From Variovorax sp. J22G73 (lineage in GTDB: Bacteria; Pseudomonadota; Gammaproteobacteria; Burkholderiales; Burkholderiaceae_C), in contig NZ_JASZYK010000012.1 in assembly GCF_030317035.1 (NCBI RefSeq), positions 1-64,000 on the forward strand: a stretch of 64,000 nucleotides of DNA, given 5' to 3'. A program made the position numbers and the translations under genes. Under the pieces are notes generated by a model, which saw nothing but the letters and a program-made list of their open reading frames with translations, searched no databases and had not been told where the DNA came from. The first letter of the stretch is position 1. Each line of letters starts with the position of its first letter. This document shows, one piece after another, positions 1 through 8,429 of this stretch.

Positions 1-106
1 GCACCGTGGCGATCGCAGCCGTCAGCGTGGTCTTGCCGTGGTCGACGTGACCGATCGTGCCCACGTTCACGTGCGGCTTGGTGCGGGTGAATTTACCTTT
101 TGCCAT
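1..106 (-). CDS. tuf: Elongation factor Tu, 5' end only
   Basis: The minus strand encodes the first 35 residues of EF-Tu, the GTPase that carries aminoacyl-tRNA to the ribosome. It begins MAKGKFTRTKPHVNVGTIGH and runs into the P-loop (GHVDHGKTT), where the window edge cuts it. The ATG lies at 104-106 with a GGAG element about 8 bases upstream. It follows three tRNA genes on the same strand, the classic tRNA-tuf arrangement of beta- and gammaproteobacteria. The family call is certain; whether this is tufA or tufB cannot be told from the fragment. Confidence 0.97.
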   Translation of the reverse strand, partial: MAKGKFTRTKPHVNVGTIGHVDHGKTTLTAAIATV

Positions 107-179
107 TTTTCGACTCCGAAAAAAACGTTTCCAACGTATGCAGATGGGTTGCAACGCTGCATTTGCAACCCCCAAAAAC

Positions 180-254
<75 letters not shown>

Positions 255-305
255 TTTTGTAACAAAGTTACGAATTCACATCGCCTCAACAACAAACCGA
301 GTCTC

Positions 306-379
306 TGGAGCGGGAGACGGGAATCGAACCCGCGTCATCAGCTTGGAAGGCTGGGGTTCTACCATTGAACTACTCCCGC
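306..379 (-). tRNA. tRNA-Gly (TCC anticodon)
   Basis: The reverse complement gives a 74-nt cloverleaf with acceptor stem GCGGGAG/CTCCCGC, anticodon TCC within CTTCCAAG, T-loop GGTTCGATTCC and an encoded CCA at 306-308. It is the middle member of the Tyr-Gly-Thr-tuf block. Confidence 0.97.
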
Positions 380-444
380 ATCGGGGGCACTCCAAGGCAC
401 CCAAAGCGCTAGATCCAATCGCTCTTAGAAACCAAATTCATCGC

Positions 445-530
445 TGGTGGAGAGGGCTGGATTCGAACCAGCGTACTCGTAAGAGGGCAGATTTACAGTC
501 TGCTGCCATTAACCACTCGGCCACCTCTCC
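445..530 (-). tRNA. tRNA-Tyr (GTA anticodon)
   Basis: The reverse complement gives an 86-nt class II tRNA with acceptor stem GGAGAGG/CCTCTCC, anticodon GTA (ACTGTAAAT), a long variable arm (CCCTCTTACGAGTA region) and an encoded CCA at 445-447. It is the first gene of the tRNA-tuf transcript. Confidence 0.97.
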
Positions 531-542
531 GGCGAACCTCGA

Positions 543-572
543 AATATAGCACGTTTTTGTGACTACTCAGAA
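543..572 (-). promoter_or_regulatory. Candidate promoter of the tRNA-tuf unit
   Basis: On the minus strand a TATATT -10-like hexamer (543-548) is preceded, after 18 bp, by TTCTGA (567-572), a weak -35. Transcription would start only a few bases before tRNA-Tyr (530), as expected for stable RNA. Apart from two weak 5-bp hairpins (579-593 and 607-621) nothing else is visible between tRNA-Tyr and ung. This is inferred from motif and position only. Confidence 0.4.
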
Positions 573-637
573 ATCCCTGCATCTCAGCGATGCGGAAGAA
601 CTGCTCGAGGAGCGAATCCTCCGATTATTAACCAAGT

Positions 638-1345
638 TCAGCCCTCGATCCGTTGAGCCTCACGCCAAGCACGCGCTTCTCCGAAATGTCCGCATCCGAT
701 GAACGGAACCGGCGGACGCATCGCAGAAAGCGGCGACGGATGATTCGACATCAGCACCTTATGGCGCTCAACATCGATCAACGCACGCTTACTTTGGGCG
801 TGCGCACCCCATAGCATAAAAACAACAGGCTTCGCGCCAGCCGAAACGTGTCGAATGACGGCGTCCGTCAGCACCTCCCAGCCCTTGCCGGCGTGGCTGG
901 CCGGCTGGGCCTCTTCCACCGTCAGGCAGGTGTTGAGCAGCAGCACGCCATGGGTCGCCCATTTCACGAGGCTGCCACCCGGATCGGGGAATGGCGGCGG
1001 CGGTGTGCCGAAGTCGCGCTGCAGTTCCTTGAAGATGTTGCGCAGCGACGGCGGCAATGCCACGCCGGGTGCCACCGAGAAGGCCAAGCCCTCGGCCTGG
1101 CCACGCCCGTGGTACGGGTCCTGCCCCAGGATCACCACGCGCACATCGTCGGGCGGCGTCAGTTCGAGCGCCCTCAACGGCTGCGGCGGAAAGATCACCG
1201 CGCCCGCATCCAGGCGCTCGCGCAAAAAGCCCTGCAGCTTCTGTCCCACCGCGCCGGCGAAGAACCCGTCGACCAGCGCCTGCCAACCCGGCGCCACCGG
1301 CCAGTCGGCAGCGTTGCTGCTCGACAGCTGATCGGGCCGGCTCAT
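638..1345 (-). CDS. ung: Uracil-DNA glycosylase
   Basis: Family 1 uracil-DNA glycosylase, which excises uracil from DNA to start base excision repair. The 235-residue protein carries the water-activating motif GQDPYHG (Asp76), the VFMLWGAHAQ strand and the HPSPLS leucine-loop motif that inserts into the minor groove. The start is fixed by an ATGA overlap with the trpC stop (ATG at 1343-1345, TGA at 1342-1344), so translation is probably coupled. It is the last gene of the trp transcript, 108 bp before tRNA-Tyr. No oddity is seen and family identity is secure. Confidence 0.96.
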   Translation of the reverse strand: MSRPDQLSSSNAADWPVAPGWQALVDGFFAGAVGQKLQGFLRERLDAGAVIFPPQPLRALELTPPDDVRVVILGQDPYHGRGQAEGLAFSVAPGVALPPSLRNIFKELQRDFGTPPPPFPDPGGSLVKWATHGVLLLNTCLTVEEAQPASHAGKGWEVLTDAVIRHVSAGAKPVVFMLWGAHAQSKRALIDVERHKVLMSNHPSPLSAMRPPVPFIGCGHFGEARAWREAQRIEG

Positions 1346-2142
1346 TGGAACAACGCAGCGAGGGCCTCGCCGGGTTCCTTGGCGCGCATGAAGGCCTCGC
1401 CGACCAGGAAGGCGTTGACGCCCGCCGCACGCAGCGTGGCCACGTCTTCCCGCGTGCCGATGCCCGACTCCGTCACCGGCAGGCGGTCCGCGGGCAGCCT
1501 CGGCAGCAGGTCGATGGTCGCCTGGATGGAGACTTCGAAGTTGCGCAGGTTGCGGTTGTTGACGCCGATCAGCGCCGTCTTCAGCTTGAGCGCGCGGTCG
1601 AGCTCGGCCGCGTCGTGCACCTCCACCAGCACCGCCATGCCAAGGCCGCGCGCAATGGCTTCGTAGTCCTTCATCTGCGCATCGTCGAGGCACGCGGCAA
1701 TCAGCAGGATGGCGTCGGCGCCCATCGCGCGCGACTCGTACACCTGGTACGCGTCGATGATGAAGTCCTTGCGCAGCACCGGCAGGTCGCAGGAGGCACG
1801 CGCCTGCTTGAGGTAGTCGACACCGCCCTGGAAGAACTGCTTGTCGGTCAGCACCGAGAGGCAGGCGGCGCTCACCGTGCCGTCGCCCTCCGCATAGCTC
1901 TGCGCAATATCGGCCGGAATGAAGTCTTCGCGCAGCACGCCCTTGCTCGGGCTCGCCTTCTTCACTTCGGCGATCACGGCGGCGTGGCCGGCGGCGATCT
2001 TGGCGCGCAGCGCGGCTTCGAAGTCGCGCGTGAGCACGCGGCTTTCGGCGTCGAAGCGCACCGCTTCGAGCGGCGCGCGCCTCAGGGCAGCGGCCACTTC
2101 CTGGCGCTTGACGGCAACGATCTTGTCGAGGATGTCGGACAT
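1342..2142 (-). CDS. trpC: Indole-3-glycerol phosphate synthase
   Basis: TrpC closes the indole ring, converting carboxyphenylamino-deoxyribulose phosphate to indole-3-glycerol phosphate in tryptophan synthesis. The 266-residue TIM barrel shows the catalytic strands AEVKKASPSKG (Lys and phosphate site), VLRKDFIIDAYQVYE, LVEVHD, GVNNRNL and TESGIGT. It is the normal monofunctional length, not fused to trpF. It starts 26 bp after trpD and its stop overlaps ung. Confidence 0.96.
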   Translation of the reverse strand: MSDILDKIVAVKRQEVAAALRRAPLEAVRFDAESRVLTRDFEAALRAKIAAGHAAVIAEVKKASPSKGVLREDFIPADIAQSYAEGDGTVSAACLSVLTDKQFFQGGVDYLKQARASCDLPVLRKDFIIDAYQVYESRAMGADAILLIAACLDDAQMKDYEAIARGLGMAVLVEVHDAAELDRALKLKTALIGVNNRNLRNFEVSIQATIDLLPRLPADRLPVTESGIGTREDVATLRAAGVNAFLVGEAFMRAKEPGEALAALFQ

Positions 2143-2168
2143 GGGTTCGGGTTCTCTCTGGTGGGGTC

Positions 2169-3191
2169 TCAGACGGTCGTGGAAGCCTTGACCAGTTCGG
2201 CCAGCTTGGCCTTCGCGGCGCCCGAGGCGATGGCGCCGCGCGAGCGCTCCACGCCCGCGGCAATGGAGTCGACCACGTTCGCCGCATACAGGGCCGCACC
2301 GGCGTTCAGCAGCACGATGTCCAGCGCGGGGCCGGCCTGATTGTCGAGCACCCCCCGCAGCATCGCCATCGACTGTTCGGGCGTTTCCACGCGCAGCGCG
2401 CGGTTGCTCGACATCTGGAAGCCGAAGTCCTCGGGGTGCAGTTCGTACTCGCGGATCTCGCCGTCTTTCAACTCGCCCACCATGGTGGCGGCGCCGAGCG
2501 AAATCTCGTCCATGCCGTCGCGCCCGTAGACCACCACCGCGTGCTCGGCGCCGAGCCGCTGCAGCGCGCGCACCTGGATGCCCACGAGGTCGGGGTGGAA
2601 CACGCCCATCAGGATGTTCGGCGCACCCGCCGGGTTGGTCAGCGGCCCGAGGATGTTGAAGATGGTCTTGATGCCCAGCTCCTTGCGCACCGGCGCCACG
2701 TTCTTCATGGCCGGATGGTGGTTGGGCGCGAACATGAAGCCAATGCCGCACTCCTCGATGGAACGCGCGATCTGCTCGGGCTTCAGGTTGATGTTCACGC
2801 CCAGCGCTTCCAGCACGTCGGCGCTGCCCGACTTGCTCGACACGCTGCGCCCGCCGTGCTTGCTCACCTTGGCGCCCGCCGCGGCCGCGACGAACATCGA
2901 GCAGGTCGAGATGTTGAAGGTGTGCGAGCCGTCGCCGCCGGTGCCCACGATGTCCACCAGGTGCGCGGTGTCCTTCACGGGCACCTTGGTCGACACCTCG
3001 CGCATCACCTGCGCGGCGGCGGTGATCTCGCCGATGGTTTCCTTCTTCACGCGCAGGCCGGTGATCAGCGCGGCCATCATCACGGGCGAGCACTCGCCGC
3101 TCATGATGAGGCGCACGATGTGCAGCATCTCGTCGTGGAAGACCTCGCGGTGCTCGATGGTGCGCTGCAGCGCTTCCTGGGGGGTAATCAT
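2169..3191 (-). CDS. trpD: Anthranilate phosphoribosyltransferase
   Basis: TrpD transfers phosphoribosyl from PRPP to anthranilate. The 340-residue protein has the class IV PRTase signatures: VGTGGDGSHTFNIST (PRPP loop), KHGGRSVSSKSGSAD (anthranilate site) and the FNILGPLTNPAG segment. The start chosen gives MITPQEALQRTIEHRE, the usual N-terminus. It lies 26 bp upstream of trpC and just after a LysE-type gene. It is a stand-alone enzyme, not fused to TrpG. Confidence 0.96.
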   Translation of the reverse strand: MITPQEALQRTIEHREVFHDEMLHIVRLIMSGECSPVMMAALITGLRVKKETIGEITAAAQVMREVSTKVPVKDTAHLVDIVGTGGDGSHTFNISTCSMFVAAAAGAKVSKHGGRSVSSKSGSADVLEALGVNINLKPEQIARSIEECGIGFMFAPNHHPAMKNVAPVRKELGIKTIFNILGPLTNPAGAPNILMGVFHPDLVGIQVRALQRLGAEHAVVVYGRDGMDEISLGAATMVGELKDGEIREYELHPEDFGFQMSSNRALRVETPEQSMAMLRGVLDNQAGPALDIVLLNAGAALYAANVVDSIAAGVERSRGAIASGAAKAKLAELVKASTTV

Positions 3192-3214
3192 GATGGGGTC
3201 TCCTCGAGAGTGAA

Positions 3215-3874
3215 TCAGCGGCCGATGCGAACGGCCGGCGCGTCGGTGAACGCGAGCTTGAGGCCGAAGCCGATGAAAAGAACGCCGGCGGCGCGGTCCA
3301 GCCAGTGCATGCCCTTGCGCACCGCGCCGCGCCGCGCCATCCAGCCCGCTGCCAGAGCCCATCCGATGTTGACGGGCACGGCGTTGAGGTTGAACAGCAC
3401 GCCGAGCAGCACGAAGTACAGTGCCTTGTCGTCGGCGCCCGGCGCGATGAACTGCGGCACGAACGCCAGGAAGAACAGCGCCACCTTCGGGTTGAGCACG
3501 TTGGTCCAGAAGCCGCCCATGAAGACGGCCTTGAGGCCGCGCTCCCCGCCGACAGCCACCACCTGTTCGATGTCGGCCGGCGGGGCCGGGCGCGAAAGCA
3601 CCATGCGCACGCCCAGGTACAGCAGGTAGGCCGCGCCGATGTACTTGAGCACCGTGAAGGCCGCGGCCGATGTCGCCATCAGCGTGCCCACGCCGACCGC
3701 TGCTGCGAAGATGTGGACGAAGCAGCCCGCCGTGATGCCCAGCCCCGCCACGATGCCGGCACGCACGCCGGAACGCAGCGAGTTCGTCACCACGTACAGC
3801 ACGTCGGGCCCCGGCGTGAGGTTCAGCAGCCAGCCGGCGGCGATGAAAGCGAGCAGATGGGGAAGATCAGGCAT
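3215..3874 (-). CDS. LysE/RhtB-family amino-acid exporter
   Basis: A 219-residue inner-membrane protein with about six hydrophobic segments and the family signature LNLTPGPDVLYV near residue 18, followed by GVRAGIVAGLGITAG and NPKVALFFLAFVPQF. Members of the LysE/RhtB superfamily export amino acids such as threonine, homoserine or lysine. It sits 16 bp downstream of a threonine aldolase gene, so a threonine or homoserine substrate is a reasonable inference, but the sequence does not determine it. It is embedded between trpG/ltaE and trpD in one transcriptional run. Confidence 0.9.
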   Translation of the reverse strand: MPDLPHLLAFIAAGWLLNLTPGPDVLYVVTNSLRSGVRAGIVAGLGITAGCFVHIFAAAVGVGTLMATSAAAFTVLKYIGAAYLLYLGVRMVLSRPAPPADIEQVVAVGGERGLKAVFMGGFWTNVLNPKVALFFLAFVPQFIAPGADDKALYFVLLGVLFNLNAVPVNIGWALAAGWMARRGAVRKGMHWLDRAAGVLFIGFGLKLAFTDAPAVRIGR

Positions 3875-3890
3875 CGCGTCCTCGCGGGGC

Positions 3891-4949
3891 TCAGGCGTTG
3901 AAGAAGCCGCGGATCGCGGCGACGGCCCGGTCGACGCCGGCGGCATCGACGTCGAGGTGCGTCACGAAGCGCAGGCGGTAGAGCCCCGTCGCCAGGATGC
4001 CCTGCTGGTTGAGGCTGGCGATCAGTTCCGACGAGCGCGCCTGCGCGGCGCCGGCGAGGTCGGCGAACACGATGTTCGTGTGCGGCGCCTCGACCGTCAG
4101 GCCCTCGATGCCTTCGAGCCCCTGCGCAAGCCGCTGCGCCAGTGCGTGGTCGTCGGCCAGCCGGTCGACGTGGTGGTCGAGCGCATGCGACGCGGCCGCG
4201 GCCAGCAGGCCCGCCTGGCGCATGCCGCCGCCGGCCATCTTGCGGATGCGGTGCGCACGCGCGATGAACTCGCGCGAGCCCACCAGCGCCGAGCCGATGG
4301 GCGCGCCCAGGCCTTTGCTGAAGCAGACCGACACGCTGTCGAAGCACTGCGCGATGCGGCGTGCTTCCGCGCGGATGTCGCTGCGACCGTTCTGCGCAGC
4401 CTGCGCGGTGGCGGCATTGAAGAGCCGCGCGCCGTCCAGGTGCCGCTGCAGCCCCTTGCGCTTCGCCAGGTCGGTCGCGGCCTGCACGTAGTCGAAGGGC
4501 AGCAGCTTGCCGCCCAGCGTGTTCTCCAGCGCCAGCAGCCGCGTGCGCGCGAAGTGCGCGTCGTCGGGCTTGATGGCCGCTTCGATCTGCGCGAGCGGCA
4601 GCGTGCCGTCTCCCGCATGGTCCAGCGGCTGCGGCTGCACGCTGCCGAACACCGCCGCGCCGCCGCCCTCCCAGCGATAGCAATGCGCCTGCTGGCCGAC
4701 GATGTACTCGTCGCCGCGGCCGCAATGCGAGAGGATGGCGCACAGGTTGCTCTGCGTGCCGGTGGGCACGAACATCGCCGCCTCGAAGCCCAGCAGCGCC
4801 GCGATCTTTTCCTGCAGCGCATTCACGCTCGGGTCGGTGCCGAAGACGTCGTCGCCCAGCGGCGCGGCCATCATGGCCTCGCGCATCGCGGGCGTGGGTT
4901 GGGTGACGGTGTCGCTGCGCAGGTCGACGAGGGAGGTGCTGTCGGTCAT
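3891..4949 (-). CDS. ltaE: Low-specificity L-threonine aldolase
   Basis: A PLP enzyme of the threonine aldolase family (352 residues) that cleaves L-threonine or L-allo-threonine to glycine and acetaldehyde. Visible features are the N-terminal DLRSDTVTQPT motif, HLDGARLFNA with the PLP-binding Asp172, and the Schiff-base lysine in CFSKGLGAPIGS (Lys212). It lies 6 bp downstream of trpG and upstream of the LysE-type exporter. Its place in a trp operon has no direct biochemical logic and may reflect a family-specific gene order. Confidence 0.94.
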   Translation of the reverse strand: MTDSTSLVDLRSDTVTQPTPAMREAMMAAPLGDDVFGTDPSVNALQEKIAALLGFEAAMFVPTGTQSNLCAILSHCGRGDEYIVGQQAHCYRWEGGGAAVFGSVQPQPLDHAGDGTLPLAQIEAAIKPDDAHFARTRLLALENTLGGKLLPFDYVQAATDLAKRKGLQRHLDGARLFNAATAQAAQNGRSDIRAEARRIAQCFDSVSVCFSKGLGAPIGSALVGSREFIARAHRIRKMAGGGMRQAGLLAAAASHALDHHVDRLADDHALAQRLAQGLEGIEGLTVEAPHTNIVFADLAGAAQARSSELIASLNQQGILATGLYRLRFVTHLDVDAAGVDRAVAAIRGFFNA

Positions 4950-4955
4950 GGTGGG

Positions 4956-5540
4956 TCAGTCCAGGAAGTTCTTGAGCATGGCGTGGCCGTGCTCGGTGAG
5001 GATCGATTCAGGATGGAACTGCACGCCTTCGATGCGCACGTCGTGCGCGTACCCGGTGTGCCGCACGCCCATGATCTCGCCGTCGTCGGTCCAGGCAGTG
5101 ACAGCCAGCGCCTTGGGGCAGCTCTCGCGCTCGATCGACAGCGAGTGATAGCGGTTGACGACGAACTTCTGCGGCAGCCCCGCGAACACGCCCTCTTGCG
5201 TGGTCGTGATCTCGCTGGTCTTGCCGTGCATGAGCTGCTGCGCGCGAACGATCTTGCCGCCGAAGGCCGCGCCGATGGCCTGGTGGCCCAGGCACACGCC
5301 CAGGATCGGGAGCTTGCCCGCGAAGGCCTCGATGGCCGCCACCGACACGCCCGCTTCCGCCGGCGAGCAGGGCCCCGGCGACACCACCAGCCGCGTCACG
5401 CCGGAAGCGATGAGCTCGCCGATCTGCGCCACCGTGATCTCGTCGTTACGGTGCACCTGCACGTCCGCGCCCAGTTCGCCGAAGTACTGGACGATGTTGT
5501 AGGTGAAGCTGTCGTAGTTGTCGATCATCAGCAGTTTCAT
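4956..5540 (-). CDS. trpG: Anthranilate synthase component II (glutamine amidotransferase)
   Basis: TrpG hydrolyses glutamine and passes ammonia to TrpE. The 194-residue class I amidotransferase has the nucleophile Cys83 in GVCLGHQAIG and the His/Glu pair in VQFHPESIL; the N-terminus MKLLMIDNYDSFTYN is typical. The ATG at 5538-5540 overlaps the stop of the upstream GxxExxY gene (ATGA). In beta-proteobacteria the same subunit can also serve PabB, but its place next to trpE supports TrpG. Confidence 0.96.
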   Translation of the reverse strand: MKLLMIDNYDSFTYNIVQYFGELGADVQVHRNDEITVAQIGELIASGVTRLVVSPGPCSPAEAGVSVAAIEAFAGKLPILGVCLGHQAIGAAFGGKIVRAQQLMHGKTSEITTTQEGVFAGLPQKFVVNRYHSLSIERESCPKALAVTAWTDDGEIMGVRHTGYAHDVRIEGVQFHPESILTEHGHAMLKNFLD

Positions 5541-5929
5541 GGCTTGCTCGCAATCCGGTGCACGCCCTTCACCACGGGGAACACGTTGAAGTTGATGAGA
5601 AGGCCCAGCTTCAGGCCCGAAAGCCGCAGCGCGGCCAGCACCTGCGCGCGGTGCAGGTCGGTGAGCACGTCGACCGCCTTGAGCTCCACGATGACCGACT
5701 GCTCGATCACGAAGCCCGCGCGGTACACCTCGCCCAGCGAGCGGCCCTTGTAGGTGGCCGCGAGCGCCACGTCGCGCGTGAAGCCGATCTCGCGTTCGGC
5801 CAGCTCGATGGCCAGCGCCGCGGCGTAGGCGCCCTCGTCGAGCCCCGTGCCGAGCACGCGCTGCACTTCGACCGCCGCGCCGATGATCTCGTGCGAAAAG
5901 TCGTTCTGAATATCGGGTGCGTTGCTCAT
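5537..5929 (-). CDS. GxxExxY-family protein between trpE and trpG
   Basis: A 130-residue protein of the GxxExxY family (PF13366), named for the motif seen here as GLDEGAY near residue 29. A later strand, VIVELKAVDVL, resembles the E-x-K of PDDEXK-fold nucleases, and the C-terminal LLINFNVFPVVKGVHRI is typical of the family. Function is unknown; nuclease-like activity is only a fold-based suggestion. It begins 2 bp after trpE and overlaps trpG by an ATGA, so it is translated as part of the tryptophan operon, which is an unusual location. Confidence 0.85.
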   Translation of the reverse strand: MSNAPDIQNDFSHEIIGAAVEVQRVLGTGLDEGAYAAALAIELAEREIGFTRDVALAATYKGRSLGEVYRAGFVIEQSVIVELKAVDVLTDLHRAQVLAALRLSGLKLGLLINFNVFPVVKGVHRIASKP

Positions 5930-5931
5930 GC

Positions 5932-7434
5932 TTATTCCAGGCCTTCCTCGACCAGTTCGGCGGCACGCAGGAGTGCGCGCGCCTTGGCTTCCGTTTCTTT
6001 CCACTCCAGCTCGGGCACCGAATCGGCCACCACGCCGGCCGCGGCCTGCACGTGCAGCATCTGGTCCTTCACGATGCCGGTGCGAATCGCAATGGCCACG
6101 TCCATGTCGCCCGCGTAGCTGATGTAGCCGCACGCGCCGCCGTACAGGCCGCGCTTGGTGGGCTCCAGCTGGTCGATGAGCTCCATCGCGTGCACCTTGG
6201 GCGCGCCGGTCAGCGTGCCGGCCGGGAAGGTGGCCTTCAGCACGTCGATGGCGGTCATGCCGTCCTTCAGCGTGCCTTCGACGTTGCTCACGATGTGCAT
6301 CACGTGGCTGTAGCGCTCCACCGCGAAGGCCTCGGTCACCTTCACGGTGCCGGTCTTGGCGATGCGCCCGATGTCGTTGCGCGCCAGGTCGATCAGCATC
6401 ACGTGCTCGGCGCGTTCCTTCGGGTCGTTGATGAGTTCCACCTCGGCGGCCTTGTCGAGCTCCAGCGACGCGCCGCGCGGGCGCGTGCCGGCCAGCGGGC
6501 GGATGGTGATCTTCTGCTCGCCGTCGCCGGTGTTCTCCTGGCGCACCAGGATCTCGGGCGACGCGCCCACCACGTGGAAGTCGCCCAGGTGGTAGTAGTA
6601 CATGTAGGGCGAGGGGTTCAGCGAACGCAGCGCGCGGTACAGCGACAGCGGCGACTCGGTGTAGCGCTTGCTGATGCGCTGGCCCACCTGCACCTGCATG
6701 AAGTCGCCCGCGGCGATCATTTCCTTGGCGCGCTCCACGGCCGCGAGGTAGTCCGCCTTGGCGAAGCTGCGCTCCGGCGGATGCGGCTGCGTGGGCTTTA
6801 CCACGGGCGCGCTCACCGAGTACTTGAGCTTGTCCTTCAGCTCGCGCAGGCGGCGCTTGGCCACGGCGTAGGCCTCGGGCTGCTTGGGGTCGGCGTAGAC
6901 GATGAGGTACAGCTTGCCCGACAGGTTGTCGATGACCGCGAGCTCCTCGCACTGCAGCAGCAGGATGTCGGGGCAGCCCAGCGTGTCGGGCGGGCAGCTT
7001 TTTTCGAGCTTGCGCTCGATGTGGCGCACGGTGTCGTAGCCGAAGTAGCCGGCCAGGCCGCCGCAAAAGCGCGGCAGCCCCGGGCGCAGCGCCACCTTGA
7101 AGCGCTGCTGGTACGCGGCCACGAAGTCGAGCGGGTTGCCCCGGGCGGTCTCCACGACCTGGCCGTCGGTCACCACTTCGGTGACGGCCTCGTCGCCGAA
7201 GCCGGAGGCGCGCAGCAGCGTCTTCGCGGGCAGTCCGATGAAGCTGTAGCGCCCGAAGCGCTCGCCGCCCACCACCGATTCGAGCAGGAAGCTGTGCTTG
7301 CCGCCGCCTTGCGAATGGGCCAGCTTGAGGTAGAGGGACAGGGGGGTTTCGAGGTCGGCAAAGGCCTCGGCCATCAGCGGAATACGGTTGTAGCCCTGGG
7401 CGCTGAGGCTCTTGAATTCAAGTTCGGTGATCAC
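5932..7434 (-). CDS. trpE: Anthranilate synthase component I
   Basis: TrpE makes anthranilate from chorismate using ammonia from TrpG. The 500-residue protein contains the regulatory N-terminal region with LLESVVGGERFGRYSF and the chorismate-binding domain with IRPLAGTRPRG, DLARNDIGRI, HIVSNVEGTL, PAGTLTGAPK and YGGACGYISYAGDMD. The start is a GTG (7432-7434) giving (M)ITELEF, the normal TrpE N-terminus. It is the first gene of the trp run. No leader peptide with tandem Trp codons is seen upstream on this strand. Confidence 0.96.
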   Translation of the reverse strand: MITELEFKSLSAQGYNRIPLMAEAFADLETPLSLYLKLAHSQGGGKHSFLLESVVGGERFGRYSFIGLPAKTLLRASGFGDEAVTEVVTDGQVVETARGNPLDFVAAYQQRFKVALRPGLPRFCGGLAGYFGYDTVRHIERKLEKSCPPDTLGCPDILLLQCEELAVIDNLSGKLYLIVYADPKQPEAYAVAKRRLRELKDKLKYSVSAPVVKPTQPHPPERSFAKADYLAAVERAKEMIAAGDFMQVQVGQRISKRYTESPLSLYRALRSLNPSPYMYYYHLGDFHVVGASPEILVRQENTGDGEQKITIRPLAGTRPRGASLELDKAAEVELINDPKERAEHVMLIDLARNDIGRIAKTGTVKVTEAFAVERYSHVMHIVSNVEGTLKDGMTAIDVLKATFPAGTLTGAPKVHAMELIDQLEPTKRGLYGGACGYISYAGDMDVAIAIRTGIVKDQMLHVQAAAGVVADSVPELEWKETEAKARALLRAAELVEEGLE

Positions 7435-7774
7435 GGATTCGTTCTCCAGTTGCCGCTCGGCGCTCTCTGGCCGGGGGCAAGGTCATTCACTGGTGGTCCG
7501 GAGCGGGTGTGCAGATCCGGAACCGCGGGCGCACGGCGTGCGCCGTGCAATCAAACAGTCAGCGAAGTATGGCTACGCCAGGGCCAGGCTCCCCGGCCTT
7601 GACCTGTCTGAATGATGTGATGAACGAACATGAGGCGCGGAGTTTAGCCCACGAAAACGCCGAACGCGTGCAATACGGCTGTCAACGGCCTTCTTCAGGG
7701 TTCCCCCGGAGCCTTGTGCGTAAAACGAAAAGATACATTCGCACGACCGTTCGCAAAATTCCAAGGAGACTCCC
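7435..7774. promoter_or_regulatory. Divergent intergenic region trpE / chalcone-isomerase-like gene
   Basis: 340 bp that must hold both the trp promoter and the promoter of the plus-strand gene at 7775. The one clear structure is a perfect 8-bp dyad, GCACGGCG-TG-CGCCGTGC (7531-7548), about 100 bp upstream of trpE, which could be an operator or a hairpin in the trp leader. No classical attenuator was found. Confidence 0.35.
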
Positions 7775-8386
7775 GTGCCCGTTCCATCGCTCTCGTCCGT
7801 GTGCGTCCGCCTTGCGCTGCTGGCGTCTTTCGCCGCCGCTCTGGGCGCCTCTTTCGGCGCCGGCGCCGCGCAGGTCGACGTGGCCGGCGTCAAGCTGGAA
7901 GACCGCATGGACCTGCGCGGCACCGCCTTGCAACTGAACGGCGCGGGCGTGCGCTACAAGGCCATCTTCAAGGTCTACACGGCGGGCCTGTACGTCGGCC
8001 AGAAGGTGTCCACGCCCGAAGAGGCGCTGGCCGCGCCCGGCCCCAAGCGCGTGGCCATCACGATGCTGCGCGACATCGACGCCAACGAACTCGGCAAGCT
8101 CTTCACCAAGGGCGTGGAAGACAACTCGCCCAAGAGCGAGATGCTCAACCTCATTCCGGGCCTGCTGCGCATGGGCCAGATGTTTGCCGACCAGAAGCAG
8201 CTGAAGACCGGCGACACCTTCACCATCGACTGGCTGCCCGGCACCGGCACGCTCATCACCGTGCGCGGCGTGCCGCAGCCCGACCCGGTGAAGGAGCCGG
8301 CGTTCTTCAATGCGCTGTTGCGCATCTGGCTCGGGCCGAGCCCGGCCGACTGGAAGCTGAAGAACGCGATGCTCGGCAAGCAGTAG
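7775..8386 (+). CDS. Secreted chalcone-isomerase-like protein
   Basis: A 203-residue exported protein whose body matches the bacterial chalcone isomerase-like family (PF16036). The N-terminus has an Ala-rich signal peptide of about 31 residues ending near GAGAAQ. After it come GVRYKAIFKVYTAGLYV, AITMLRDIDANELGKLFTKG and GDTFTIDWLPGTGT, the conserved core of this family. Bacterial members probably bind fatty-acid-like ligands rather than act on chalcone; this is family knowledge, not shown here. The start is a GTG with a strong AAGGAG element upstream (7763-7768). It converges with gph. Confidence 0.85.
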   Translation: MPVPSLSSVCVRLALLASFAAALGASFGAGAAQVDVAGVKLEDRMDLRGTALQLNGAGVRYKAIFKVYTAGLYVGQKVSTPEEALAAPGPKRVAITMLRDIDANELGKLFTKGVEDNSPKSEMLNLIPGLLRMGQMFADQKQLKTGDTFTIDWLPGTGTLITVRGVPQPDPVKEPAFFNALLRIWLGPSPADWKLKNAMLGKQ

Positions 8387-8429
8387 CCGGCGCGGCCAGA
8401 GCAGAACGAACCAGGCAGGCGCCCCGCGT

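Noticed and set aside
7435..7700. A trp leader peptide with attenuator upstream of trpE
   Set aside because: No ORF with tandem Trp codons on the minus strand was found; only an 8-bp dyad at 7531-7548 is present. TGGTGG occurs only on the opposite strand.
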